Assembly: GCA_944800085.1 (NCBI GenBank)
Contig: CALYLO010000017.1
Coordinates: 1 to 64,000 of the forward strand
Direction: 5' to 3'
Length of the DNA: 64,000 nucleotides
Origin: Paenibacillus melissococcoides
Lineage (GTDB): Bacteria > Bacillota > Bacilli > Paenibacillales > Paenibacillaceae
The position numbers and the translations under genes are program-made. Below the pieces are notes generated by a model. That model had not been told where the DNA came from. It saw only the letters and a program-made list of their open reading frames with translations, and did not search any database. Below, piece after piece: positions 9,735-19,295 of this stretch (position 1 is the stretch's first letter; each line of letters starts with the position of its first letter).

Positions 9735-9910
9735 CTGGCTTTTTAAAAAACAGCCTTGTGGTTTAGGCTTATTTGGAAACAAATCGACTACTCATGAAAA
9801 TAAGAGAGTTCATTACTTGATTCCAATATGAAGGTTCTTAGCTTGATGGGCATGTGGCGGTACCCCTATATAATACTTGTTATTTCTATTATACATTTTG
9901 TTCAGGAGAA

Positions 9911-10144
9911 TCAATCCTCTCGCGGGAAAGGTTCATCGAGTAGATTATGTTTCTTGTTTTTTGTCGAATCCTTCGCATGAAAACAGCTTCCATGAACAAT
10001 ATCTAAACGTATTTGTAATAATTCCCCTTTTCCTTGACAGCAAATACAGTCATATTGAGGGTCCGAATTACAAATTGGACAAGGGACTACATCGTAGTAG
10101 TACTTATCAATTTCGAGATAGGGCATTATCAATACAGTTTCCAC
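9911..10144 (-). CDS. Small Cys-rich (zinc-ribbon-like) protein, unknown
   Basis: About 70-77 residues with the cluster CPICNSDPQYDCICCQGKGE, which resembles a DnaJ-type or rubredoxin-like zinc knuckle. Candidate starts are GTG 10144 and ATG 10126; neither has an ideal ribosome binding site. The gene lies at the promoter-distal end of the minus-strand plasmid-like block. I do not recognise its function. Confidence 0.5.
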   Translation of the reverse strand: METVLIMPYLEIDKYYYDVVPCPICNSDPQYDCICCQGKGELLQIRLDIVHGSCFHAKDSTKNKKHNLLDEPFPRED

Positions 10145-10195
10145 CCTTTCCGACTGTAGAATGACTAAGTCGTTTCAACTTAATTGCGGAAAAAT

Positions 10196-10221
10196 ATTAA
10201 TATATTAATTAATATATTAAT
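10196..10221. repeat. Perfect 26-bp AT-only palindrome
   Basis: The sequence is built from ATTAATAT units and is its own reverse complement over 26 bp. It lies about 50-70 bp upstream of the small Cys-rich gene, in an otherwise ordinary promoter region. It could be an operator for a dimeric regulator, an easily melted origin element, or chance in AT-rich DNA. Confidence 0.6.
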
Positions 10222-10324
10222 ACAAATTAAGTTCCATTACCCCGTCACTTTTGAAAAATAAATCGCGAAATTTATTACATACATCTGATAGATCGAGATC
10301 TCGTGCTAAGGCTCTTAATTTCAC

Positions 10325-10663
10325 TTATTTTTTCTGATTGAAAGTTCGGACTGCCCACTCTTCTAGAGTAATTCCGTGTTGAAGCATGAATCCCTCCCTC
10401 TCATCGGCCGCATTAATAATAAGAAGCACATTATCATCCTCTTCATTTATACCCTTATTATTTGGCATTTTTCCATAGTTGAATTCGTTGGGTACTGCAT
10501 GCATTAATCGAACATAATCGCCAGATTTTTTGCATGCTGCAGCTAATGCTGTATTATTAATATTCTCCGGGGTAAGTGCTCCGTAAATCATACAATTTGT
10601 CATCTCTGCGTTCATTTTATCGCAAAGCCGGCATGTTGGATAAATCTTTTGTTTGCCATACAT
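10325..10663 (-). CDS. Hypothetical protein with N-terminal Cys pairs
   Basis: The 112-residue protein starts at ATG 10663 behind a good ribosome binding site (TTGGAGGAA). The N-terminus holds CRLCDKMNAEMTNC, a possible metal site; the rest is acidic and soluble. It belongs to the minus-strand block after the helicase. I do not recognise the family. Confidence 0.6.
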   Translation of the reverse strand: MYGKQKIYPTCRLCDKMNAEMTNCMIYGALTPENINNTALAAACKKSGDYVRLMHAVPNEFNYGKMPNNKGINEEDDNVLLIINAADEREGFMLQHGITLEEWAVRTFNQKK

Positions 10664-10966
10664 GTTTACATTCCTCCAATGTGTTATTCATTTATAAATT
10701 ATGATATAACGGAATGCTAAAAAATCAAAATTATGATTTTTTTGCTAACAATCTATTTATTAAAAAAGCAACACCTTTAAGATATTGCTATTAAGTTAAC
10801 TGGATAGGATATTGCGGTATAAAAAATGAACTGATGAGGAATCGGAACGAATACAGAATAATAAGGAGTGTTAATTTACGCCACCCGTGTTAATGGCCTT
10901 AATCATTATGGGGTTTAATTAAAGTTTAAGATTAATTGATAAGCTAAGTATTGCAAATGGTATATG
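10664..10966. other. Intergenic stretch with promoter region of the preceding small gene
   Basis: AT-rich DNA without a gene. It includes a weak all-A/T hairpin (10719-10742, AAAAAATCA and complement) that might terminate or be chance, and the upstream region of the 10325-10663 gene. Nothing else is evident. Confidence 0.4.
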
Positions 10967-10999
10967 ACACTGGGCGGAGACATCACTCCGCCCCAGTGT
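10967..10999 (-). terminator. Terminator-like hairpin after the helicase gene
   Basis: ACACTGGGCGGAG (10967-10979) pairs with CTCCGCCCCAGTGT (10986-10999) around a 6-nt loop, with one bulged C. It lies 12 bp beyond the helicase stop codon and probably ends the long minus-strand operon, although no T tract follows. Confidence 0.65.
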
Positions 11000-11011
11000 T
11001 CTACAAATCGT

Positions 11012-12807
11012 TCAGAAGTTAAAAGCTATTTGCCCTTCTGAAACATTATACACCTTTTTAGATTTCACTTTAGGTTTCTTACCTTCAAAAATAAGTTCTA
11101 ACTTTATCTCTCCATTAGCCTCCGACTGATCATCCATTGGTTTAGTCATCAATCGGTATACCCATCGGCGGAACTCAATCTGACTTGTTGGAACCGCAAG
11201 TGGATTCCATTGAAGTTTATATCTTCCTAATTCCGTATTAAAAGCTAAGCCTTCAATACCGTTTTGAACATTTTGAATAGCATAGGTTATCTGTTGTCCA
11301 AAACGTGCATGCATGTCCTCCGGGATGATTTCCCTTACCCACATCATGATAACATTCTCAAGAGAGTCACCTAAAAAGGATTGAGTTAGAGACTCAGATT
11401 CGTTTGTTCCACCCAATTGCTCTAAACAGTCTATCATATTGGCTGAGTTAGGCGTATTCGTCATACATTCTGCTGCATCAATGGTCATCTTTCCCCAAAT
11501 CGACTCAGCGCTTTCTACACCTTCAATCTTTTGCCCACAGAATCGCTTTGCTAGTTCTGTTGCAAGGCTACCTCCAGACCCTTCAGTTAAAGCAGCTAGC
11601 CCATCTTGGCTAAACTGGCCTTCGAGTGCAAGTGCCGCACTCATTTTTTTTGCCATTAAATCGATCGCCAGCTCCTGCATTGTTCCTTTATATGCGTTGT
11701 AGAGCGTTAGACATTTTGATTGTTGACCAATTCGCCAATGTCTACGCGATGCTTGGCGAACAATTGATAATCGGTATCCTGTTTGATAAAAATATAGCGA
11801 TGGAAAACCAAGCAAATCTAAGCCTGTTGATACTAGGATCGGATTAGTTAAGAGAACCTGAACCCCCTCTTTTTCACGCTCTGCAATCCATTCTTCCCTC
11901 TCTGGGCCATCTACATTTGACTCCAATATAGCAGTCTTAATTCTCCGCTCCTCGAGTAACATCTGTAATCGCTGCAGTGTCCCCATCTTCCCCGTATAGG
12001 TAGCGTATATCCCAACCCTTCGACCCACTCTCAACTGTGCTTTAACAAACCGTATGAGCTGTAGCTCTTTAGGGTACAGAAGTCTATCACTTAAACGGTA
12101 TGACTCGGGCACAATACATTGACCAGTATCTGGGTGAAACACTCCACTAAAATTAAAAGGAACATCAGGGTAAGAAAGCAAAGTATTAAGTAAACTGCCG
12201 AGTAAGACAGATGTTCCCCCACCTTGTAATTCTTTTTCTACTGCATTCCGTAAGATATTTTCTACTGAACGAAGATTCTTTTGTAAATACCAACTAGGTG
12301 CAGCAAGTCGAATCGATTTTTTTATTTTTCGTTTAGATCGCCCTATCGCTCGTTCTCTCTTGGTTACACAGGAAATAAGCCTGCGTTCACCTTCCTGAGG
12401 AACATATATCGGCCCTTCCTGGAGTTTCGGCAGCACTTCAAACAGATCCGACATTTGAATGAAACAGGCAACATCACTTAGCATGTCAGTAAACAACTGC
12501 GGCGCTGCAGCCGGCATTTCTTTCATATTCACTCGCTTGGAAGAACCGTTACTTGAATTATTCAGCTCTGGATCTTTAAGTGTTTTTGTCACTTTTTCAC
12601 GAACCCCATAAAGATCAATCCATTTTCCAACATCCCCCCACTCGAATCCCATTTCCTTCATCCGATGAGGGAACATTCGAAATATTAATTCGAACAAATT
12701 AGAGGCATATCCGTTTAGCAAAGTGCCGGTCATTGCGATCGTATATTTGGCACATCCCATCAATACATGGAAAGCATGCGCCTGAGCACTACCTCCTGTT
12801 AATAGCC
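11012..12807 (-). CDS. DEAH/SNF2-like helicase, 3-prime exon
   Basis: This is the second exon of the helicase begun at 17027. It opens with WLLTGGSAQAHAFHVLMGCA, followed by TIAMTGTLLNGYASN (motif III). The C-terminal RecA-like half contains RLSIVRQASRRHWRIGQQ (motif VI with arginine fingers). A long C-terminal extension of about 200 residues has no domain I recognise. Removing the predicted intron 12808-15940 joins exon 1 to it in frame; the two exons sum to 2883 nt, giving 960 residues and a stop. The protein probably unwinds or remodels DNA in plasmid- or ICE-type replication. Confidence 0.85.
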
Positions 12808-12904
12808 ATAGGTAAGGGTTTGATGCAATCGCTCCCTTTTCCCCGGCTCCACACCGTACGTGAACCTTTCAGTTCATACGGCGTTCCATCTGCTAATCTA
12901 CCAA

Positions 12905-14695
12905 TTACACCCTATTTAGCTTACAAAGGCTCCTGAGTTGGTTCAGTTTTCTCAACTGCATTGCGTTGAGACTGAAATAGTGGAGATACTTCTTAATCGT
13001 CTCTTCGTTCGTCGCGTGAATCAGCCTATGAATGTCCCGCTGGACAATTGTAAGATTTTTAAAGTCATCTCCCCCGCCAAGGTGTGAAGGGGTTTTATGA
13101 TGGCAGTGAACGTCCGATGCTTGTAACGGGATCCCCGTTATGGCGCACCGTCCCTTCTGCATGGAGTAAACTGACAACCGGTTGTCCATGTATTCCACGG
13201 ACCGATTGGGCAGTCTGGACCGCATAAGTATTGCAATTTGCGAGTCCCATGCAAAATCTCGATCATTGTCAAACGGGTTCGTGGATTGGGAGTAGTTCAG
13301 GTTCGAAATGGACTTGATGTTCCCTATTGGGAAGAAGTACAAATCCCCGATCCTGTATGTCCTCCTCGTGACAGGATACAGTCTCCTGTAAGTCGCCTCC
13401 GGCGGCAATCCCGAAGGATATTCATAGGATGCGATGTTCTTGAGACGATACCTCAAGGTTTTCATGAGCCGGAAATCAAGGTCACGGAAAGCTACAGTCG
13501 CATGGGTAGCATACTTAAAATAGTGGTGCATGCCCAATACGATCGAGTTGTAACGATTGATGTTCTCCGGGCTCGCGTCCTTATGGATCGCTTCAATGTG
13601 TTTCTTCAAAGTACCCTGCATTTGCTTGGTCTTCTTGTCCGAGACATAAGTGAAAGCGACAATCTTATCCCTTTTCTTAGCTGTCTTGAACTTGTAGCTC
13701 AGAAACTCAGAACTTTTCTTCCGAAGGTTAATAACTCGGGATTTTTCCGGGGATATGTCGAGTTTCAACCTATCCTTTAGGAACTTGCGGACCGCATGGA
13801 ACCACTTGTATGCAGTCTTACAATCCCGGGCCATTATCCTGAAATCATCAGCGTACCGGACGATGAATCCTTCTTTCATATTGCTTCCGTCTCTCAATGC
13901 TCGGAACTTCTTATCGTTGCATGAGTAGGTATGACGGGATTTATCGAAGGTGTCCCATTGATCAGCTACCCAATGATCGAGATCGTTGAGAACCACGTTC
14001 GAGAGCAGCGGGGACAGGATACCACCTTGCGGAACTCCCTTGGGAGGGATGCCCTCACCCTTTATGGGGGCTTTGAGCATTTTACTGATGACTGACAGCA
14101 CGCGCTTGTCCTTTATTCCGATGTTCCATAGCTGCTTGATAAGCAAGTTGTGGCTCACGTTGTCAAAGAAACCCTTGATGTCGATGTCCACGGTGTAATG
14201 CAGTTTGTTGATGTTGATCAACGTCTGCACCCTTGCTATAGCATGTCTGGTCGATCGGTTAGGTCGAAATCCGTATGAGTGATTGTAGAACTTAGCTTCG
14301 CATATGGGCTGAAGGATATTCAGAAACATTTGCTGGACTAAGCGGTCTATGATGCTTGGGATTCCGAGCGGTCGCTTGTCACCGTTCGGTTTTGGAATCC
14401 AGACTCTTCTTACTGCCCTCGGGCGGTAGTTTAATACCGTTTCCCGCATGAATTGTAGGAAGTGAGTCTGATCCTGTTCTGCCATGTGTATGATCATATA
14501 TCCGTCGGTACCCTTGGTTTTGGAACCCGTGTTGGCTTTAATCGTGCGGTAGGCCAAAAGGATATTTTCGTCGGAGACGATCAATTCCATGAGGTCTCTG
14601 AAATTACGCTTCCCGCTCTTACTCTGAGCGTAAAGGTCTTTTTGAATCTCCACTGATTCATAGTATTTATTGCCTCTGGACGTCTTTGTGTTCAT
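12905..14695 (-). CDS. ltrA: Group II intron reverse transcriptase/maturase with HNH domain
   Basis: Start chosen at ATG 14695 (MNTKTSRGNKYYESVEIQKD) behind GGGGGTGG. The roughly 596-residue protein has the reverse transcriptase palm with VRYADDFRIM (catalytic YADD), a PQGGILSPLLSN segment, the maturase X domain, and a C-terminal HNH module (CAITGIPLQASDVHCHHK ... HRLIH). It promotes splicing and retrohoming of the surrounding intron and may also serve the maturase-less intron at 18422-19974. It looks intact. Confidence 0.95.
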   Translation of the reverse strand: MNTKTSRGNKYYESVEIQKDLYAQSKSGKRNFRDLMELIVSDENILLAYRTIKANTGSKTKGTDGYMIIHMAEQDQTHFLQFMRETVLNYRPRAVRRVWIPKPNGDKRPLGIPSIIDRLVQQMFLNILQPICEAKFYNHSYGFRPNRSTRHAIARVQTLININKLHYTVDIDIKGFFDNVSHNLLIKQLWNIGIKDKRVLSVISKMLKAPIKGEGIPPKGVPQGGILSPLLSNVVLNDLDHWVADQWDTFDKSRHTYSCNDKKFRALRDGSNMKEGFIVRYADDFRIMARDCKTAYKWFHAVRKFLKDRLKLDISPEKSRVINLRKKSSEFLSYKFKTAKKRDKIVAFTYVSDKKTKQMQGTLKKHIEAIHKDASPENINRYNSIVLGMHHYFKYATHATVAFRDLDFRLMKTLRYRLKNIASYEYPSGLPPEATYRRLYPVTRRTYRIGDLYFFPIGNIKSISNLNYSQSTNPFDNDRDFAWDSQIAILMRSRLPNRSVEYMDNRLSVYSMQKGRCAITGIPLQASDVHCHHKTPSHLGGGDDFKNLTIVQRDIHRLIHATNEETIKKYLHYFSLNAMQLRKLNQLRSLCKLNRV

Positions 14696-14942
14696 CGGTG
14701 TAGGACCACCCCCTAAGAGTGAATCCAACTCACCTTCTTACCCGAAGGATGAACTTTAGCAAGCTAGGATGCGAATGGTGATCTGCAGACTTGGGGCTAT
14801 CCCTTCACTGTGTTTCCACAGCTTCAATGGTACTGTGCCCCTACTTTCACAACAGCAAACACATTTCGGCCGAAGCCTTATAGTGACCCTTCCGGTGATA
14901 GCCGTTTTATCAGCATCTACCTAAAAGACATCCAGTGTCGTA

Positions 14943-15311
14943 TTAACAGCTCGCTTGTTGAAGCGCTTTGTTATGAATCAGAGGGTAGCAGCTTGGATCG
15001 TCCTCGAGGGTACGGTCTGTGAGAATAATATAGCTGTACTCACCTGCGTCAATTAAATCCTTGGCTTCTAGTAATGCGTCACTACCATTTGAAATAAAAA
15101 TAGTGTGATCGTAACGCCCGCCTAGATTTGCATGAACGCAGTGATTATCAGCATTCTCCATGCCATACCACTCACGAAGAACGTTCATTGTTTCGCTGTT
15201 CTCCTCGAATCCTTCCTCCCAAACGAACAAGATTCTATCCTCGTTCAGAATTGCGTTATACGTTTCTTCCGGAAACAGGTCATTACTTAGATTGAGGTTG
15301 AGTGTAGTCAT
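14943..15311 (-). CDS. Unknown 122-residue protein encoded inside group II intron 1
   Basis: The ATG at 15311 has a strong ribosome binding site (AAGAAGGGGAC). The acidic soluble protein (MTTLNLNLSNDLFPEETYNA ...) has no recognised domain and includes an SYIILTDRTLEDDPSCYPL segment near the end. It lies within the intron, upstream of the maturase and between ribozyme segments: sequence after it (GAAGCTGTGGAAACACAGTG) still looks like intron RNA. Group II introns normally carry only the maturase, so this may be a hitch-hiking gene. Function unknown. Confidence 0.6.
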   Translation of the reverse strand: MTTLNLNLSNDLFPEETYNAILNEDRILFVWEEGFEENSETMNVLREWYGMENADNHCVHANLGGRYDHTIFISNGSDALLEAKDLIDAGEYSYIILTDRTLEDDPSCYPLIHNKALQQASC

Positions 15312-15940
15312 ATACAGTCCCCTTCTTTCTTAAAATATTGACCTAGATGTCTTCTTATTGGTAGGGAGGCACGACAATTTGAAAGCCTTTCAAGATATCC
15401 TACCGTCTCCTGGTAGCTTCGCTGACTTAAAGGTCTGTTGCTTACCGCGTTCCGTTAGATTTAGCTGTACATATGCCTTTAGGTGACTGCTTTGTACCCG
15501 TGAGCCTTATAGCCCCATTGTTGGCTATCCCGATTTTCATAACGAACAGTCTTACTCATCGGTATCTCACCCCGCTTGTGCGGTAGAATGGGTTTCCCCA
15601 TCTTATGCCTCTGGATACGTTCATTCACAGTTTCGTCAGTCCCACCCTTGGGACATTCTCACCATGGGCATTTTATAGCGCCCCGGCATATCCCACTCCA
15701 TATCGATATAAGTAAAGCGGGGTAACCCGCTCCACTTATAACAACTTAGGAGCGGTTCTGCCGTCTTCACCTAGCTACATACCCTTACGACTATCATCGC
15801 AGAGAGCATGTAGGAGTATCAGGCCGTTGGTTTCAGCGCAACATGGCGGCTTCATTCCCAACGTCAATCTAACAGTTGTGTCTCGTAAGGCCGAGACCAG
15901 CGATTTCGCTTCTTGAAGCTTGTACGCTAACGCGTCGCAC

Positions 15941-17027
15941 ACTCATGGCATTCATCCCCGATCACAAAATCAAATTTTTTCTTAAAATAGCGTTTGAACA
16001 AGTCCGCTGGAGATACTTTGCGCGGCGCCTGTCCATTTGGTTTTCGAGGTTCACCGGAGTAACTACTTCTATTTTTATTTTTGGCAGCCCATAATCTAGC
16101 ACCACATTCGCGATATTCGTCTTTTTCAGGATCTGGATTCCGATAGAGACGCACCCGATTAGAACAGAAAAGGTTATGCTTTCGACGTTTAGGCTTATGA
16201 TGCTTATTAAAAAAGTCATCATATTCCATAGGTACTACATTGTTTTCCTGCTCCTTCATCAGTTGAGCGCCACAATCAGGACATACCCATCCCTCGAATA
16301 CCGTTTTTTTATATTCACTAACCTCATCACCCTCACCTATCTGCTTGATGTATGAGCGTTCGACCCACTTTGCAGAAGGCTCATAAATGTATCCAAGTTT
16401 ACACGTATCTCGGGCGATAATGTAAACCTCCATCTTTTTGGGTCTGAGTTCCATTTTCCCACTATCTCGGAGACGAATTACATCCACATAATCTTTTAGG
16501 AAATTAACTTCGAATAGTTTCTTATCAAGAAGAATACCGACTTCTCGCTCCGTCTTCCTGATCAAGTGGTTCGGCACCATATAAATGACGCGACCCGCTC
16601 CTCCTAAAACGTTTTTAAGCATCGCGAAAAAAGTTCCAATACTAATGGATGTCTTACCTGTACCCATTTCCCCGATCAACAGTAACCGCCGATGTCTTTG
16701 GAATCCTTTGATTAATGCGGTGGTGACGTGAGCTTGAGCGTTAAATAAGGGCCGATTTATTTCATGTAATACAGGCAGAGGTTCATCTATACCGGGATGA
16801 TGAACGGGGACATATTCAGCATTTAGTCTCCGAATCAAATCTTCCCCAAAAAGGGTCAAGTAATCCCCAATTGTTTCAATATCATCAAACGTTTTAGACT
16901 CGCTAATCCGAGTTAATTCCATTAATTCATTTTCTGAAGTCCGTTGGTAATTATCGAACTCGATGTTCGGTTCAGCTGCAGTCTTTTGTGCATCTTCAAC
17001 GGAGTTTCGTTTAGCAGCTGTGTACAA
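15941..17027 (-). CDS. DEAH/SNF2-like helicase, 5-prime exon
   Basis: The frame starts with TTG at 17027 (ribosome binding site AAGGAG); the stop of the preceding gene lies just before it. The exon encodes about 362 residues. Walker A is GEMGTGKTSISIG, there is a zinc-ribbon-like insert (CPDCGAQ ... CSNRVRLYRN ... CGARLW), and the exon ends in FVIGDECHE, motif II. The intron interrupts at this point and translation of an unspliced message would stop almost at once. Together with the 3-prime exon it forms a 960-residue helicase. Confidence 0.85.
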
Positions 17028-17028
17028 G

Positions 17029-17682
17029 TCATATACACTCCTTTACTTGTATCTCTTCGTCTTCAATTAAGGAAATAACGCCGGTTTTTAATCCATCTGA
17101 GATGTATTGATCCAGGACGTCTTCGCCTACAAGAAGTTCATATACAACTACATGAGGGAACACATCAGCAAAATCATGTAGGGTCAGAGACACCATATGC
17201 TTGTCCTTTATGAGCTGGTCCAACAAGTAGGGAGTCCACTCTTCCAACAACGGAGTTTCATAATAACGATCGATGGCCCAAAACAGTTTTTCCAATATAT
17301 TTCCATCCCAAGCAAATATGATAAATCCATCATCTTTTCTGTCTAGTGCTTTTTCACTGACTACAATTCCTGTCACAAATGTATCGTCTTCTCTTTGGGA
17401 CAAGTGCTTATAGTTTCCAGCCGGCCTTACAATAAATGATGACTTATCGAAGTCGGTTTCCCCGATACGCGGGGCATGGCTAATCCAAAATCTCACATCA
17501 TTAGTTTTCTTGGCGTGATGAAATTGAGCAAATACCGCTTGTACTCGAGAATCTATATCGATAACATTTGCGAACACGAGTTCTTCCCGATTTACATTGT
17601 TTTCTTCCACCAAACGCGTAACAATAAAAGGCGTATGTACCTTTACAAAAATATCTTTATATTGAAACTCCATGAATTTCAT
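17029..17682 (-). CDS. Hypothetical protein between methyltransferase and helicase genes
   Basis: The 217-residue soluble protein (MKFMEFQYKDIFVKVHTPFI ...) shows no signal peptide, membrane segment or motif I can name. It is translationally coupled to the helicase gene (stop and next start adjacent) and lies 23 bp after the methyltransferase exon. It probably works with these two enzymes. Confidence 0.75.
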   Translation of the reverse strand: MKFMEFQYKDIFVKVHTPFIVTRLVEENNVNREELVFANVIDIDSRVQAVFAQFHHAKKTNDVRFWISHAPRIGETDFDKSSFIVRPAGNYKHLSQREDDTFVTGIVVSEKALDRKDDGFIIFAWDGNILEKLFWAIDRYYETPLLEEWTPYLLDQLIKDKHMVSLTLHDFADVFPHVVVYELLVGEDVLDQYISDGLKTGVISLIEDEEIQVKECI

Positions 17683-17705
17683 TTATAGTGCCTCCTGCTG
17701 GCTGC

Positions 17706-18421
17706 TTAGCCATGAATTTCGCGAATATTTCCAAATCGATCAACCATTTTAAATATGATTTTATATACCTCACGCTCCGTCGTGATCGATTCTACTTCGG
17801 TCTCTTCTACACTCTCCACGATAACCTTTCTGACTATCCCTTTCAGAACGTGTAGCCTACTTCCTCTACCTATTTTCCCGTTCAATTTACCAGAGGCCAT
17901 CCGAAGAACTCGGTGCATTTCTTTATCCGGAAGTAGCGGTTGTCTGCGCTCCGAAGGTTTTTTTGGAGTCGTCCACTCCATTCCTTTCCTGGTGAGCGTT
18001 GACTCTACTAGAACATCTCTAAGTTGATCCACATCCATGTTTCTCGATCGAAATAGCTTCGGAGTAGCAGTTCCGGAATTGACTTTATAGATAGGCTCGT
18101 CTAGCAACGGAAGCCTCTCCAATAAACTTCCTTGTTTCATCAGAGACAAAATCCGTTGTACTTCATTCCGATCAAGATAGTGGTATCCCCGCTTCCGGCC
18201 AAACGTATAGACTTGATGGTAGGTATTATCATGTGATTGATATATCTGTATATCATCTAAATTGGCTACAAGTATGTTAATGATATCTTTTGTCATACGT
18301 CCTCTTGGTATGTTATAAACGAAGATTCCCCCGACGGAGAGATACTGCAAGAGCTGACGTAAGAATCGTTTTTCTTTTCGCTCCACTTTGGATTCTGTAG
18401 TTTGACTATCCAGGTATGGCG
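17706..18421 (-). CDS. DUF6094-like DNA methyltransferase, 3-prime exon
   Basis: This second exon completes the methyltransferase begun at 20305. After splicing the junction reads NPPYAPYLDSQTTESK followed by KEKRFLRQLLQYLSVGGIFV, the usual continuation after the NPPY catalytic motif in class I amino-methyltransferases of this plasmid-associated type. The two exons sum to 1047 nt (348 residues plus stop). The C-terminal half has no motif I recognise. The family name DUF6094 is from memory of the general pattern and is tentative. Confidence 0.75.
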
Positions 18422-18622
18422 ATAGGTAAGGGTTTGATGTGATCGCCCCCTTTTCCCCCGCCCCAAACCGTGCATGACAGTTTCCCGTCACACGGCTTTC
18501 GGTCGAACGAGTAGGTGCCGCTTCACTACAAGAGTGGGGCACTCATGGAAGGTTCGCCTTACGACTTAGCTCCCTCTTGACGGTTTTAAAAGGCTCCTGA
18601 GTTTTAGTATCTTATTGGCGAC

Positions 18623-19000
18623 TTATTGATTCTCGGGAAGTCCGATGTTATGAACCCAAGCATGGCAGCTTGTGCACAGCCCGATGAGCTCTTGGACTTT
18701 GTTCACTTTGTCAAGCAGTAGCCAAGGGCGTTTGTGGTGACACTGCCCGTGAACTACAGACAGGTCGACCTCACAAGCCTTGCATCTTCCTTTGTCGCGG
18801 TTATAGGCGTACTCACGATTCATCATAAACTCGAAGTTGTAAATCCCCTGCATTCCCACAGTGCTCCAGAGGAATTCCGTGGAATAAAGTGGGGGCCGAT
18901 CCATTGGAAGTCTGCGCTTCGACTCCTCGGCGTAGAGCGGGAGTTTACCTTGTCTATTACCTCCGTCAAGACTCGTCCGATTGGCGCCCTTCGCCACATT
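18623..19000 (-). pseudogene. Remnant of intron maturase (HNH tail only)
   Basis: About 120 codons remain: DGGNRQGKLPLYAEESKRRL, then FEFMMNREYAYNRDKGRCKA and CHHKRPWLLLDK ... CTSCHAWVHN, an HNH nuclease tail typical of group II intron proteins. The reverse transcriptase and X domains are missing, so this intron cannot encode its own splicing factor. Confidence 0.8.
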
Positions 19001-19074
19001 TGTTCAATACTGTTTTGGGATTTTTGAATTGCATGATACACTTAAATAAAGTGAGCTTGAGAGGAGAATCCCCA

Positions 19075-19272
19075 ATGCAGGATAAACAAAACTCCGTACC
19101 TGATTTCAAGGTTGAAGATGCCGCAGTAGATATTAAGATTGCTGAATCTACAGAGCAATGGATTGAAACCCTGAAAGAGAAAGGGAGAGATGTTGTGGTA
19201 ATAACCCCCTTGGAGTTCCGCTATATCCCCTCGAATCCCAAACGTTTAGTAAGAAGCCTTAGTAACAAGTGA
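19075..19272 (+). CDS. Small unknown protein inside intron 2, opposite strand
   Basis: ATG 19075 follows GAGAGGAG at proper spacing; the 65-residue product (MQDKQNSVPDFKVEDAAVDI ...) is soluble, with a plausible short alpha/beta fold (EKGRDVVVITPLEF). A perfect 14-bp hairpin ends the unit. It lies where the intron maturase used to be, in the opposite direction, so it seems to be a separate inserted gene. Function unknown. Confidence 0.55.
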   Translation: MQDKQNSVPDFKVEDAAVDIKIAESTEQWIETLKEKGRDVVVITPLEFRYIPSNPKRLVRSLSNK

Positions 19273-19295
19273 TCGGGTGAGCCCGATCACTTGTT
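19264..19295 (+). terminator. Perfect 14-bp hairpin after the small intron gene
   Basis: AACAAGTGATCGGG (19264-19277) pairs fully with 19282-19295 around TGAG. It overlaps the stop codon of the 19075 gene. There is only a weak T-rich tail (CTTGTTCTTG), so terminator function is probable but not certain. Confidence 0.65.

Larger units (their letters stand above)
8202..9866 (+). mobile_element. IS231-like IS4-family insertion sequence, complete copy
   Basis: The element is 1665 bp, with terminal inverted repeats of about 28 bp that begin GGGGTACCGCCACATGCCC at 8202 and end with the complement at 9866. It carries one transposase gene and a leader hairpin over the ribosome binding site, both typical of the IS231 group. 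The flanks (GCAGTAA on the left, TATATAA on the right) do not match, so no target duplication is visible. That suggests recombination with another copy, for example the inverted copy at 1-603. Confidence 0.93.
12808..15940 (-). mobile_element. Group II intron 1 (with maturase), inserted in the helicase DEAH box
   Basis: The intron begins GTGCG at 15940 and ends ACCTAT at 12808, the canonical group II borders. The 3-prime 130 bases form a domain V/VI-like fold (GTTCACGTACGGTG, then GGGAAAAGGGAGCG and AAACCCTTACCTAT). It is 3133 nt long and carries a full reverse transcriptase/maturase plus an extra 122-residue frame. It sits exactly after GATGAATGCCATGAGT, the codons for DECHE, Walker B of the helicase. 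The exon lengths confirm the borders because the spliced frame is restored. Splicing should be self-catalysed with maturase help. Confidence 0.9.
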
